DNA of 23,210 bases from SIG575 sp045595725 (GTDB lineage Bacteria; Bacillota; Clostridia; Oscillospirales; Acutalibacteraceae): contig JAZOAY010000068.1 in the NCBI GenBank assembly GCA_045595725.1, positions 1 through 23,210 on the forward strand. The letters are read 5' to 3'. Shown here in pieces: positions 14,956-22,062 of this stretch (within the stretch, counting starts at the first letter, position 1; each line of letters starts with the position of its first letter). Below the pieces are notes generated by a model. That model saw only the letters and a program-made list of their open reading frames with translations, searched no databases and had not been told where the DNA came from. The position numbers and the translations under genes are program-made.

Positions 14956-16188
14956 TTACACACTCTTTTTCCTGAAATAATTTTTAATAAAAATAAGTAC
15001 GCCTATACCAAGCAACGGGAAAAACATTGCAACAAGCATTCCGGCTTTCATTCCCACCTGTTCTGTTGTAAGGTTGAGAGTGTTTCCTACAGTAACTGCA
15101 AAATCACTTACTGCAACTTTATCCGCAACTGCGCCTAAAAGCTGAGGTGCAACAGATGCACCGAAATCTCCGCCGGCTGCCATAAGTGCGTAAGCAGTAA
15201 CACCGGGATTAGGGATTTTTTCTTCCATAAGAATAAGTGTACCGGGCCAGAGCATTGAAGTACAAAGACCAGTAAAAACACATGCTATCAAAGAAAGTAT
15301 TGGGAAAGTTGAAACACCTGCAACAAGGTAACATACAGTTGCACCTGTCATACCTGCGAGAAGTACGGATGAAATATTTTTACCGTACTTTGCATAAAGT
15401 GTTCTTCCTATACCGAGAAGAATTGCAAAGAGAGTAAGACCTAAAATATCACCGATTGTTTTCGGAATGTGAAGTGCGTTTTCTATGTAACTTGAAACCC
15501 AGTTTGTCATTGTGTTTTCAGCTGCACTTCCAAGGAAAATGCAAGCAACACAGAGCATCATTGCAAAACCTTTTTTTGTAGCTTTTCCGCCGCTTTCACC
15601 ATGTGAAAGATCCATCTTCGGCATGGGAGATGTACAAAAAAGAATAAAAGATACAATCGGAAGAAGTGCAAAAAACCCTGTAAGATACATCCAGTTTTCA
15701 GCACCGAAAACTCTGAGAAAAATTGTGCTGATTATAACTACCATCACAACTCCGTAAGCGTAAAGTGAATGAAGCATACTCATATCTTTATCGGGCGTTT
15801 CAGAGGGAATAGCCGCAACAAGAGGACTCAGAAGAACTTCACAAAGTCCCGCCGCTATTGAGAAAATCACCGTTCCCGCAAGTAGTCCAGCATAAGCGTA
15901 TTGCGGAAAAACAGACGGGAAAATTGCGTAAACAAAAAGTCCCAGAGATGTGATAAGCGGCATAACTTTCACAACTTTATTTACATTGAAATACTTTGTG
16001 AAAAATGTAAAAATCAGGTCAACAATAAGCTGTGTACAGAAATTTGTAAGCACTAATGTACCGAGAAGTGTATAAGAAATTCCGTAAGTTTCCCTGAATG
16101 TCACAAACAATATTGACGGCAGACTGAACACCGACGACATTGCAAGATACGTGAAATAACACGCCTGTTTTGTTCTTTTAAAGTTCAT
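14956..16188 (-). CDS. Major facilitator superfamily transporter
   Basis: This 410-residue integral membrane protein has about 12 hydrophobic segments in two halves, as in MFS carriers. The N-terminal half begins ACYFTYLAMSSVFSLPSILF. The second half contains RTLYAKYGKNIS in the place of the repeated loop motif, then CTSMLWPGTLILMEE and ALMAAGGDFGASVAPQ. Its general look is that of the sugar/fucose-permease-like MFS branch, but the substrate is not determinable. The ATG at 16188 is chosen over one at 16212 because AAGGAG lies upstream of it, whereas the earlier ATG has no usable site. It sits 39 nt after the glycosyltransferase gene and 2 nt before the DMP19-like gene, probably in one operon from the promoter at 17395-17423. 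Confidence 0.9.
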   Translation of the reverse strand: MNFKRTKQACYFTYLAMSSVFSLPSILFVTFRETYGISYTLLGTLVLTNFCTQLIVDLIFTFFTKYFNVNKVVKVMPLITSLGLFVYAIFPSVFPQYAYAGLLAGTVIFSIAAGLCEVLLSPLVAAIPSETPDKDMSMLHSLYAYGVVMVVIISTIFLRVFGAENWMYLTGFFALLPIVSFILFCTSPMPKMDLSHGESGGKATKKGFAMMLCVACIFLGSAAENTMTNWVSSYIENALHIPKTIGDILGLTLFAILLGIGRTLYAKYGKNISSVLLAGMTGATVCYLVAGVSTFPILSLIACVFTGLCTSMLWPGTLILMEEKIPNPGVTAYALMAAGGDFGASVAPQLLGAVADKVAVSDFAVTVGNTLNLTTEQVGMKAGMLVAMFFPLLGIGVLIFIKNYFRKKSV

Positions 16189-16227
16189 ATTCCTTTTTCT
16201 CCTTTTGTGCATGTTTTAGAGCTGTGT

Positions 16228-17325
16228 TCAGACCTCCTTATCAATTATTTCCATGTATTTATTAATAATAATATTTCTGCTGAATTCTTTTTCCATTTTC
16301 TTTCTTCCTGCTTTGCCCATTTCCGCTTTGCTTTCGTAAGGAAGGGCCATAAAGTCTTTTACTGCTCTGACAAGATCTTCTGTATTCTTTGCCTTAAATC
16401 CTATTCCGGAAATGCCCTCATCATAAGTTTCGCGACAACCTGAAACATCCGTTGCCACAACGGGTCTTCCGCAAGCTGCTGTTTCAATACAGACATTCGA
16501 CATTCCTTCATGATATGATGCATGCAGCGTTGCATGACTGCGTTTGATAAAAGAATGAACATCGTTCTGCACACCCACACATTCAACAAGACCTTCAGCC
16601 GTTGCTTTTTCCATTCTTTCTCTTACTATATCATCATCAGGCTCGCCAATAAACCTAAAAACAGTATCGGGATAATCCTTTTTAATTATTGGAATTGCCT
16701 CAAGAATTTCGTCAGTCCCCTTATCTTTCATCATTCTGCCTATAATCGAAAACACAATGGTTCCGTCATTTTCAGGATATTCCTCATAACAATGCTTTTC
16801 AAGGTTCACACCTGATCCTGGAAGAAGATCATATGATGTACGCACAACTCTATTTTTAAGCATAAAATGCTGATTTTCTGCATTCTGAAAAAATACCTTT
16901 TTCGCTTTTCTTAAACCTATACGGTAAAGCACCAAAGTAAACTTAGACATCAAGCCACCGTTCTGAATTGCATTTCCCAATCCGGTAACATTGGCAACAT
17001 AAGGAACTTTTTTCAGTTGACAGGCTACCCCACCGTAAACATTGGGCTTTATAGTGTAAGTTAAAACAATATCCGGTTTAACACTTTTGATTATCTTAAT
17101 ATATTGAATAAATAATTTAAAATCTTCAAAAGGATTTACTCCGCGTCTTGACATTTCAGTATCAATATAGGTACAACCTAACTCTTTTATTGCCTCTACT
17201 CTTTCTCCGTACGGCAAAGCGCAGAAAACATTGTTTCCTTCTAAAACCATTCTTTCAAGAAGTTCTTTTCTGAAACTGTACAAACCGATATCATTGTTTG
17301 CTAAAACCAAAACAGTTTTACCCAT
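16228..17325 (-). CDS. Family 4 glycosyltransferase (GT-B fold)
   Basis: This 365-residue cytoplasmic or membrane-associated sugar transferase of the GT4 type uses a nucleotide sugar to extend a surface glycan or lipid-linked oligosaccharide. The N-terminal domain begins with the Rossmann strand TVLVLANNDIGLYSFRKELL and contains VKPDIVLTYTIKPNVYGGVA, as in CapM/PglA-like enzymes. The C-terminal donor domain has FSIIGRMMKDKGTDEILEA and the E-x7-E region HEGMSNVCIETAACGRPVVA. The length is normal. No other glycan genes are nearby, so the acceptor cannot be told. The ATG has a GGGGGAAAG binding site, and a strong sigma-A promoter lies 70-100 nt upstream. It heads the run GT-MFS-DMP19-like. Confidence 0.93.
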   Translation of the reverse strand: MGKTVLVLANNDIGLYSFRKELLERMVLEGNNVFCALPYGERVEAIKELGCTYIDTEMSRRGVNPFEDFKLFIQYIKIIKSVKPDIVLTYTIKPNVYGGVACQLKKVPYVANVTGLGNAIQNGGLMSKFTLVLYRIGLRKAKKVFFQNAENQHFMLKNRVVRTSYDLLPGSGVNLEKHCYEEYPENDGTIVFSIIGRMMKDKGTDEILEAIPIIKKDYPDTVFRFIGEPDDDIVRERMEKATAEGLVECVGVQNDVHSFIKRSHATLHASYHEGMSNVCIETAACGRPVVATDVSGCRETYDEGISGIGFKAKNTEDLVRAVKDFMALPYESKAEMGKAGRKKMEKEFSRNIIINKYMEIIDKEV

Positions 17326-17394
17326 ACTTTAACTTTCCCCCACATTAAAATCATTTTATTACCAACATTATTTAAGATTAACACGGTTATTGTA

Positions 17395-17423
17395 ATTATA
17401 ATACCAAAGTGATATTTAGTCAA
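17395..17423 (-). promoter_or_regulatory. Sigma-A promoter of the glycosyltransferase operon
   Basis: On the minus strand TTGACT (17418-17423) and TATAAT (17395-17400) are separated by exactly 17 nt. The predicted 5' leader is about 60-65 nt. The site lies in the divergent 186-nt spacer shared with spoVAD, so vegetative and sporulation transcription start back to back here. Confidence 0.85.
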
Positions 17424-17511
17424 TCATTTACATTTTTCAAAAAGCATAATTTTGTATATAAAGTTAAAAATATAAAACACAGAATAATTTACAAAACGGG
17501 GTTTTTATAAA

Positions 17512-18513
17512 ATGAACAGTGTTATAAAATTTAAAAATCCTCCTACCATAACTGCCGCAGCTTCGGTTGTAGGAAAAGAAGAAGGCAAAGGACCTCTTGC
17601 TCATGAATTTGACGAGATTTTCGAAGATGCAACGCTGGGACAGGACTCATGGGAAAAAGCAGAAAGTCTTCTTCAGAAAAAAGCAATTGAAAAAGCGATA
17701 AAAAAATCAGGAAGAAAAAATGATGAAATTGATATTCTTTTTGCGGGAGACCTTCTTAATCAGTGTACCGGTTCAACTTTCGGCATAAGAGACCTTTCGA
17801 TCCCCTTTGCAGGAATGTACGGAGCATGTTCAACAATGGCACTTTCCCTTGCAACTGCCTCTGTTTTTATAGCAAGCGGTGCAGCAAGTGTTGCAATTGC
17901 TGCCACTTCTTCACATTTCTGTTCTTCTGAAAAACAATTCAGATTTCCTCTTGAATACGGCGGTCAGAGAACCCCCACCGCACAAAGAACATGTACTGCT
18001 GCCGGTGCAACAGTAATAGAGAAAAACAAAGGAAAAGTCCTCATCGACAGCGTTATTTACGGAAAAATTCAGGATTTAGGAATTACCGATGCCAATAATA
18101 TGGGGGCAGCAATGGCACCTGCTGCTGCAGACACCATTTTCCGTTTTCTTGACAGCACAAAAACGCATCCCGATGATTATGACCTGATTCTTACAGGTGA
18201 TTTAGGATTTGTGGGAAGTGAACTTCTTCTGAAGCTCCTGAAAGAGGACCACTCTATTGACATCGCTCACGTTCACAACGATTGCGGAAAAATGATGTTT
18301 TACAGAGAAAATCAGGATGTTCATGCAGGAGGTTCGGGGTGTGGTTGCTCTGCAAGTATTCTCAATTCCCTTATTTATCGACAACTTGTTGAAAAAGAAC
18401 TTAGAAACGTGCTTTTTGTGGCAACCGGAGCATTGCTTTCTCCCACGACAACAATGCAAGGTGAGTCAATTCCCGGAATTGCCCACGGAATTTTATTGAA
18501 AGGAAAAGAATAA
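17512..18513 (+). CDS. spoVAD: Stage V sporulation protein AD
   Basis: This 333-residue thiolase-fold protein of the SpoVA complex binds dipicolinic acid and is needed for its uptake into the developing spore. Family motifs are intact: LFAGDLLNQCTGSTFGIRDL, PFAGMYGACSTMALSLATAS, RFPLEYGGQRTPTAQRTCTA, LTGDLGFVGSELL and VHNDCGKMMFY, ending GESIPGIAHGILL. The length agrees with Bacillus SpoVAD (338). The ATG has only a poor binding site (ACGGGG about 10 nt upstream). It normally sits between spoVAC and spoVAEb. Here it stands apart from spoVAC by 4.1 kb, with no recognisable spoVAE after it. A CATAATT at 17445 resembles a forespore -10 box without a clear -35, so no sporulation promoter is called. 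Confidence 0.95.
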   Translation: MNSVIKFKNPPTITAAASVVGKEEGKGPLAHEFDEIFEDATLGQDSWEKAESLLQKKAIEKAIKKSGRKNDEIDILFAGDLLNQCTGSTFGIRDLSIPFAGMYGACSTMALSLATASVFIASGAASVAIAATSSHFCSSEKQFRFPLEYGGQRTPTAQRTCTAAGATVIEKNKGKVLIDSVIYGKIQDLGITDANNMGAAMAPAAADTIFRFLDSTKTHPDDYDLILTGDLGFVGSELLLKLLKEDHSIDIAHVHNDCGKMMFYRENQDVHAGGSGCGCSASILNSLIYRQLVEKELRNVLFVATGALLSPTTTMQGESIPGIAHGILLKGKE

Positions 18514-18515
18514 AT

Positions 18516-18668
18516 ATGCATCACTTAGCCTGTCTTATTTCAACGCTCAGATGCAGTGCACATGTGCTGAAAATAATTGAGTGTATAAAATGGATGGTAA
18601 TTATCACAACTTTTGCGCTCACAAGTATCTGCGCATGTAAAATGCTTAAAAACCGTTGTGAAAAATAA
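18516..18668 (+). CDS. Possible small Cys-rich membrane peptide after spoVAD
   Basis: A 50-codon frame starts 2 nt after the spoVAD stop codon. AAAGGAAAAG lies about 10 nt upstream of its ATG, which suits translational coupling. The predicted peptide has six cysteines (6, 13, 23, 39, 41, 48), two N-terminal histidines, one likely membrane helix (about residues 26-41, WMVIITTFALTSICAC) and a basic end (KMLKNRCEK). It is not SpoVAE, which is longer and has several membrane helices with a conserved Gly-rich core. I do not recognise it. It could be a sporulation-linked membrane peptide or a chance frame. The stop codon touches the -35 box of the next promoter, and no terminator was seen between. 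Confidence 0.4.
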   Translation: MHHLACLISTLRCSAHVLKIIECIKWMVIITTFALTSICACKMLKNRCEK

Positions 18669-18697
18669 TTGACAACACGTATAAAACTCCTTATAAT
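18669..18697 (+). promoter_or_regulatory. Perfect-consensus sigma-A promoter with very short leader
   Basis: TTGACA (18669-18674) and TATAAT (18692-18697) are separated by exactly 17 nt, the full consensus. Transcription should start at about 18703-18705, right at the AAGGAG binding site (18705-18710) of the gene starting at 18719, leaving a leader of about 15 nt. Confidence 0.9.
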
Positions 18698-18718
18698 TTT
18701 ATTCAAGGAGTTGATGTC

Positions 18719-19804
18719 ATGATTTACGAAACAATTGAAAATTTAAAAATCCCCTCACCTTTACAGGTTACAGGTGAAAAAATTTTAACCAAAGAAGAAT
18801 GGGAGAAAATCAGACCAGTCGTTCTTAATATCATGCTTGAAAACGAATATGGTTTTATGCCTGAAGAACCTGAAGAAGTTACTTTCAACATCACAGAAAC
18901 AGATGAAAGAAGATGTTGTGCAGGTAAGGCAAACCAGATAAAACTTGAAATTACTTCTAAAATAAACGGAGAAACATTCACTTTCCCCGTTACATATATT
19001 TACCCCAAAAAAGGTGACAAACACAAAACAATTGTCCACATAAATTTCAGACCCAACATTCCTGATGAGTATATGCCCACAGAAGAAATTATTGATAACG
19101 GTTTTGCTTGTGTTTCCTACTGCTACAAAGACGTTACAAGTGATGACGGCGACTTCACAAACGGACTTGCAGGAATAATTTATAAAAATAAAGAGAGAAC
19201 TGCTCATTCATGCGGAAAAATTGCAATGTGGGCATGGTCTGCAAAGAGAGTTATGGATTTTCTGCAGACAAGAGATGAAGTTGACAAAAATTCCATTACA
19301 ATTGCAGGACATTCAAGGCTTGGCAAAACTGCACTTCTCACTGCTGCAGTTGACACCCGTTATACTTGTGCACATTCAAACTGTGCAGGTTGCAGCGGAG
19401 ATTCTCTCAACAGAGGCAAAAGTGACGGCAATGAATATATCAGCCACATTACAAAAAACTTTCCTTATTGGTTCTGTGAAAAATACAAAGACTTTGCAGA
19501 AAAAGATGACGAAACTCCCTTTGACCAACATTTTATGCTCAGTCTCATCGCGCCAAGAAAAGTACATATCGCATCAGCTGCAAAAGATGTATGGGCAGGA
19601 CCTAATCTTGAATTTCTTTCCTGCGTTTGTGCAAGTGAAGTATATGAACTTTACGGAATGAAAGGTTTTGTTTTTAAGGAAGATGATTTCCTTAAAACTG
19701 ACCGACGCTTAAACGAGGGTACCATCGGTCTTTGTCACAGAGAAGGCGTTCATTATTTCTCCCGTGATGACTGGCACGGTCTGATGGATTTCCTGAACAA
19801 ATAA
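18719..19804 (+). CDS. CE15-like alpha/beta hydrolase (glucuronoyl/acetyl esterase type)
   Basis: This 361-residue serine hydrolase looks like carbohydrate esterase family 15, whose members cleave ester links of glucuronic acid in hemicellulose-lignin complexes. The nucleophile elbow GHSRLGK carries S199. The family block N-C-A-G-C-S-G-D-S-L (221-230) is followed by NEYISHITKNFPYWFCEKY, then PFDQHFMLSLIAPRKVHI with an acid candidate D290 (AKDVWAGP), and the catalytic His H345 in HYFSRDDW. CE15 usually reads G-C-S-R-x-G-K; here Cys is His, as in some bacterial forms. No signal peptide is present (MIYETIENLKIP), so it should act inside the cell on imported small esters, or on another ester altogether. 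The ATG has AAGGAG. The gene is flanked by its own promoter and a strong terminator, so it is monocistronic. Confidence 0.82.
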   Translation: MIYETIENLKIPSPLQVTGEKILTKEEWEKIRPVVLNIMLENEYGFMPEEPEEVTFNITETDERRCCAGKANQIKLEITSKINGETFTFPVTYIYPKKGDKHKTIVHINFRPNIPDEYMPTEEIIDNGFACVSYCYKDVTSDDGDFTNGLAGIIYKNKERTAHSCGKIAMWAWSAKRVMDFLQTRDEVDKNSITIAGHSRLGKTALLTAAVDTRYTCAHSNCAGCSGDSLNRGKSDGNEYISHITKNFPYWFCEKYKDFAEKDDETPFDQHFMLSLIAPRKVHIASAAKDVWAGPNLEFLSCVCASEVYELYGMKGFVFKEDDFLKTDRRLNEGTIGLCHREGVHYFSRDDWHGLMDFLNK

Positions 19805-19814
19805 TTATCTAAAA

Positions 19815-19853
19815 AAACACCCGAAAAGGATTAAAAAACCTTTTCGGGTGTTT
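19815..19853. terminator. Strong bidirectional terminator
   Basis: A 15-bp perfect stem (19815-19829 with 19839-19853) encloses the 9-nt loop ATTAAAAAA, with A/T runs on both flanks. It ends the esterase gene on the plus strand and the ftsEX-peptidase operon on the minus strand (stop codon at 19864). Confidence 0.93.
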
Positions 19854-19863
19854 GATTTGTTGT

Positions 19864-21147
19864 TTAAATATAGGGTGCCGGGTCTATTGTTGAACCCCAC
19901 ATGCCGTTACGTATTTCGAAATGGCAATGTGCGCCGGTTGAGTTACCTGTTGTACCCATAATCGCAATCTGCTGTCCCTGTTCAACCTGCTGTCCTACAG
20001 AAACATTAATTGTGTAGTTGTGAGCATAGAGTGTAAGATATCCGTCAGAGTGGGTAATCATAACAGTATTTCCGTAACCTGAACACCAGCCTGCGTAAGA
20101 AACAGTACCTGATTTTGCAGCAACAATCTGCTTTGTGAAAGGTCCTGTTTTACCACCTGAACCGCCACATGAAATATCAATACCTGCATGAAGTTTATAA
20201 ACTCCTGTTACAGGGTTTGTTCTCATTCCGTAAACAGATGAAATATATCTGTCAGAATAAGGAACGGGGTTGATGTAACCTGAGGGGTTACTTGAGGGGG
20301 CAAAGTTTGTACCTGCACCACCGGAACCGTTAGAACCCATGATGATATTCTGAATCTGCTGTTCAAGCTGGGACTCCTGTCTGTCAAGGGCTGCAATCTG
20401 ATTTTTGTAAGCCTGACTTTCTTTATCAAGCTTCATAAGTGCTTCGTTTGCTTCCTTGTATTTCATTGAAACTTCAGTCTGTCTGTCTGTGAAAACTTTC
20501 TGTTCAGCCTCAAGTTCCTTTTTCTTTTCTTCAAGGTTCTGTTTTTCTTTTGCCAATTCTTCCTTCTGTTTTTCAAGGTCTTCCTGAAGTTTCAGAAGGT
20601 CTTCCATCTTCTTGATAAGTGACTTTATGATTTTGTCATCATTGTCTGCAATTCTCTTAAGCATTTCACTTGTTGTCAGGTAAGATGCAAGATTGTCTGC
20701 GCTGAGAAGAAGTTTAAGGGATGAACCGCTACCTGACATATAAGATGCTCTCATACGCACAGCAAGAAGTTCTTTGATTTCCTTTATTTCTTCTTTTTTA
20801 TCTGCCATCTGGACTTCAATTTCAGCAATTTCTTTATTCTTTGCTTCAATTTCGTTGTTGATTTTTTCAACTTCACCGTTAAGGTCGTTGATTTTCACCT
20901 GATAGATATCAATTTCTTTCTGAATTGCTTCAATCTGAGCATAGAGAGTAGTAACATACTCTTCCTGCTTATCAAGGTTTCCTTTGAGAGAATTGAGCTT
21001 GTCCTCTTTCTCTTCACGTTCTGCCTGAATATCTGCCAGCTGGTCCTGAAGTTCAGATTTTGATGCAGCAGATGAGGAAATAGCAAAGTTAAACATTAAA
21101 ACCAATGACATAGTCAGAGAAAGTATTCTGAATAACTTATTCTTCAT
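19864..21147 (-). CDS. Coiled-coil M23 murein hydrolase (FtsEX-controlled type)
   Basis: This 427-residue exported peptidoglycan endopeptidase has a signal peptide (about 1-28, ending SSSAA), a long coiled coil (about 30-265, heptads rich in Glu, Lys, Gln and Leu), a Gly/Ser linker and a C-terminal M23 (LytM) zinc domain (about 305-427). Zinc ligands are visible in KLHAGIDIS and GAHCHFEIR, with SGYGNTVMITHSDGYLTLYAH between. The layout is that of EnvC/PcsB/CwlO-type partners, whose coiled coil docks on the FtsX external loop and unlocks the catalytic domain. The start at ATG 21147 (MKNKLF) is preferred over the ATG at 21156, which would sit only 2 nt from the AGGAG site. It overlaps ftsX by 11 nt, so the two are co-translated. 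Confidence 0.93.
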   Translation of the reverse strand: MKNKLFRILSLTMSLVLMFNFAISSSAASKSELQDQLADIQAEREEKEDKLNSLKGNLDKQEEYVTTLYAQIEAIQKEIDIYQVKINDLNGEVEKINNEIEAKNKEIAEIEVQMADKKEEIKEIKELLAVRMRASYMSGSGSSLKLLLSADNLASYLTTSEMLKRIADNDDKIIKSLIKKMEDLLKLQEDLEKQKEELAKEKQNLEEKKKELEAEQKVFTDRQTEVSMKYKEANEALMKLDKESQAYKNQIAALDRQESQLEQQIQNIIMGSNGSGGAGTNFAPSSNPSGYINPVPYSDRYISSVYGMRTNPVTGVYKLHAGIDISCGGSGGKTGPFTKQIVAAKSGTVSYAGWCSGYGNTVMITHSDGYLTLYAHNYTINVSVGQQVEQGQQIAIMGTTGNSTGAHCHFEIRNGMWGSTIDPAPYI

Positions 21148-22060
21148 CCGGGTCATACTCCTGTTCTTTCAAATATTTACTGATTGATACGGCACTACCG
21201 AAAGCACCTGTAATTACACCAACTGCAAGGAATGCACAAAGGATAACTGTTGCGTATTCTTTGAATGGCACAAGTCCTCCGCTCATAAACAGTCCGAAGC
21301 TTCCGCCGATAGAATTTGCCACAAGCTCATAAACACCCCAGACAACACCCCATGAAAGTAAGCCCGCAATCACGCCGAGAGACATGCCTTCAACCATAAA
21401 CGGCCAACGGATGAACCAGGCTGTTGCACCTACAGATTTCATAATCTTGATTTCAAGACGTCTTGAGAACATTGTAATTTTGATTGTGTTTGAAATAATG
21501 AAAAGTGAAACTATGAGAAGAATCAGAATAACACCAACGCTGATATAAGTAACTGTTTTTCTGATTGATGCAACCTGCTGAGAAAGTTCTCTGTCCTCAC
21601 GCACACTTTGTATGTGGTTTACGCTTTTTATCTGAGTGAGAGTTGAGTCAAACTGAGTAAGGTCATCGAGAACAACTCTGTAAGAATCAGGAAGGGGGTT
21701 TTCCATTCCCTCAAAAAGAGTTCTGTCACCGCCAAGGGCTTCAAGCTGTTCTTCAAATGCTTCTTCTTTTGAAACGAACTCGCAATCCTTAACATTTGTG
21801 ATTTTCATAAGGTCTGTTCTGACCTGTGCTACTGTTTCGTCAGTTGCGTTATCATCAACAAAAGCTACAATTACATTTGAATCTTCAATATTTGTGATGA
21901 TTTTTTCCATGTTGACAACCAGCATAAATGCAATACCCATCATTACAAGGCAGGAAAGAAGAACTGAAATTGAAGCCACAGACATAAGTCTGTTAAGCCA
22001 CACGTTCTTGAAACCTTCCTTGGTAAGGTAGCCTATGCTGCCACCGCTTGCTCTTTTCAT
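21137..22060 (-). CDS. ftsX: Cell-division ABC permease FtsX
   Basis: This 307-residue integral membrane protein with FtsE passes an ATP-driven signal to a cell-wall hydrolase outside the membrane. Four membrane helices are seen: about 24-49 (VLLSCLVMMGIAFMLVV), about 170-192 (VILILLIVSLFIISNTI), about 225-245 and about 270-297. A large external loop (about 50-168) lies between helices 1 and 2, as in all FtsX. The loop has the usual FVDDNATDE start and an extended acidic middle. The conserved EIKIMKSVGAT cytoplasmic segment is present. The length is typical of Gram-positive FtsX. The ATG has GGAGGTG inside the end of ftsE, only 2 nt beyond the ftsE stop, and the hydrolase gene overlaps its 3' end, all of which implies stoichiometric expression. 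Confidence 0.97.
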   Translation of the reverse strand: MKRASGGSIGYLTKEGFKNVWLNRLMSVASISVLLSCLVMMGIAFMLVVNMEKIITNIEDSNVIVAFVDDNATDETVAQVRTDLMKITNVKDCEFVSKEEAFEEQLEALGGDRTLFEGMENPLPDSYRVVLDDLTQFDSTLTQIKSVNHIQSVREDRELSQQVASIRKTVTYISVGVILILLIVSLFIISNTIKITMFSRRLEIKIMKSVGATAWFIRWPFMVEGMSLGVIAGLLSWGVVWGVYELVANSIGGSFGLFMSGGLVPFKEYATVILCAFLAVGVITGAFGSAVSISKYLKEQEYDPDEE

Positions 22061-22062
22061 AA

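Noticed and set aside
17444..17486. Possible sigma-G or sigma-F promoter before spoVAD
   Set aside because: CATAATT and CAGAATA look like forespore -10 boxes, but no -35 hexamer at acceptable spacing was found.
18554..18570. Palindrome GCACATGTGC as a terminator or operator
   Set aside because: It is short, has no following T run, and lies inside the small candidate frame. Chance is likely.
18521..18706. Minus-strand frame of 61 codons downstream of spoVAD
   Set aside because: It has no good ribosome binding site, would run against the plus-strand esterase promoter, and looks less plausible than the plus-strand 50-codon frame in the same place.
19221..19661. Second frame of 146 codons inside the CE15-like gene
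   Set aside because: It overlaps the catalytic region of a well-supported esterase in another frame and has no binding site or domain of its own.
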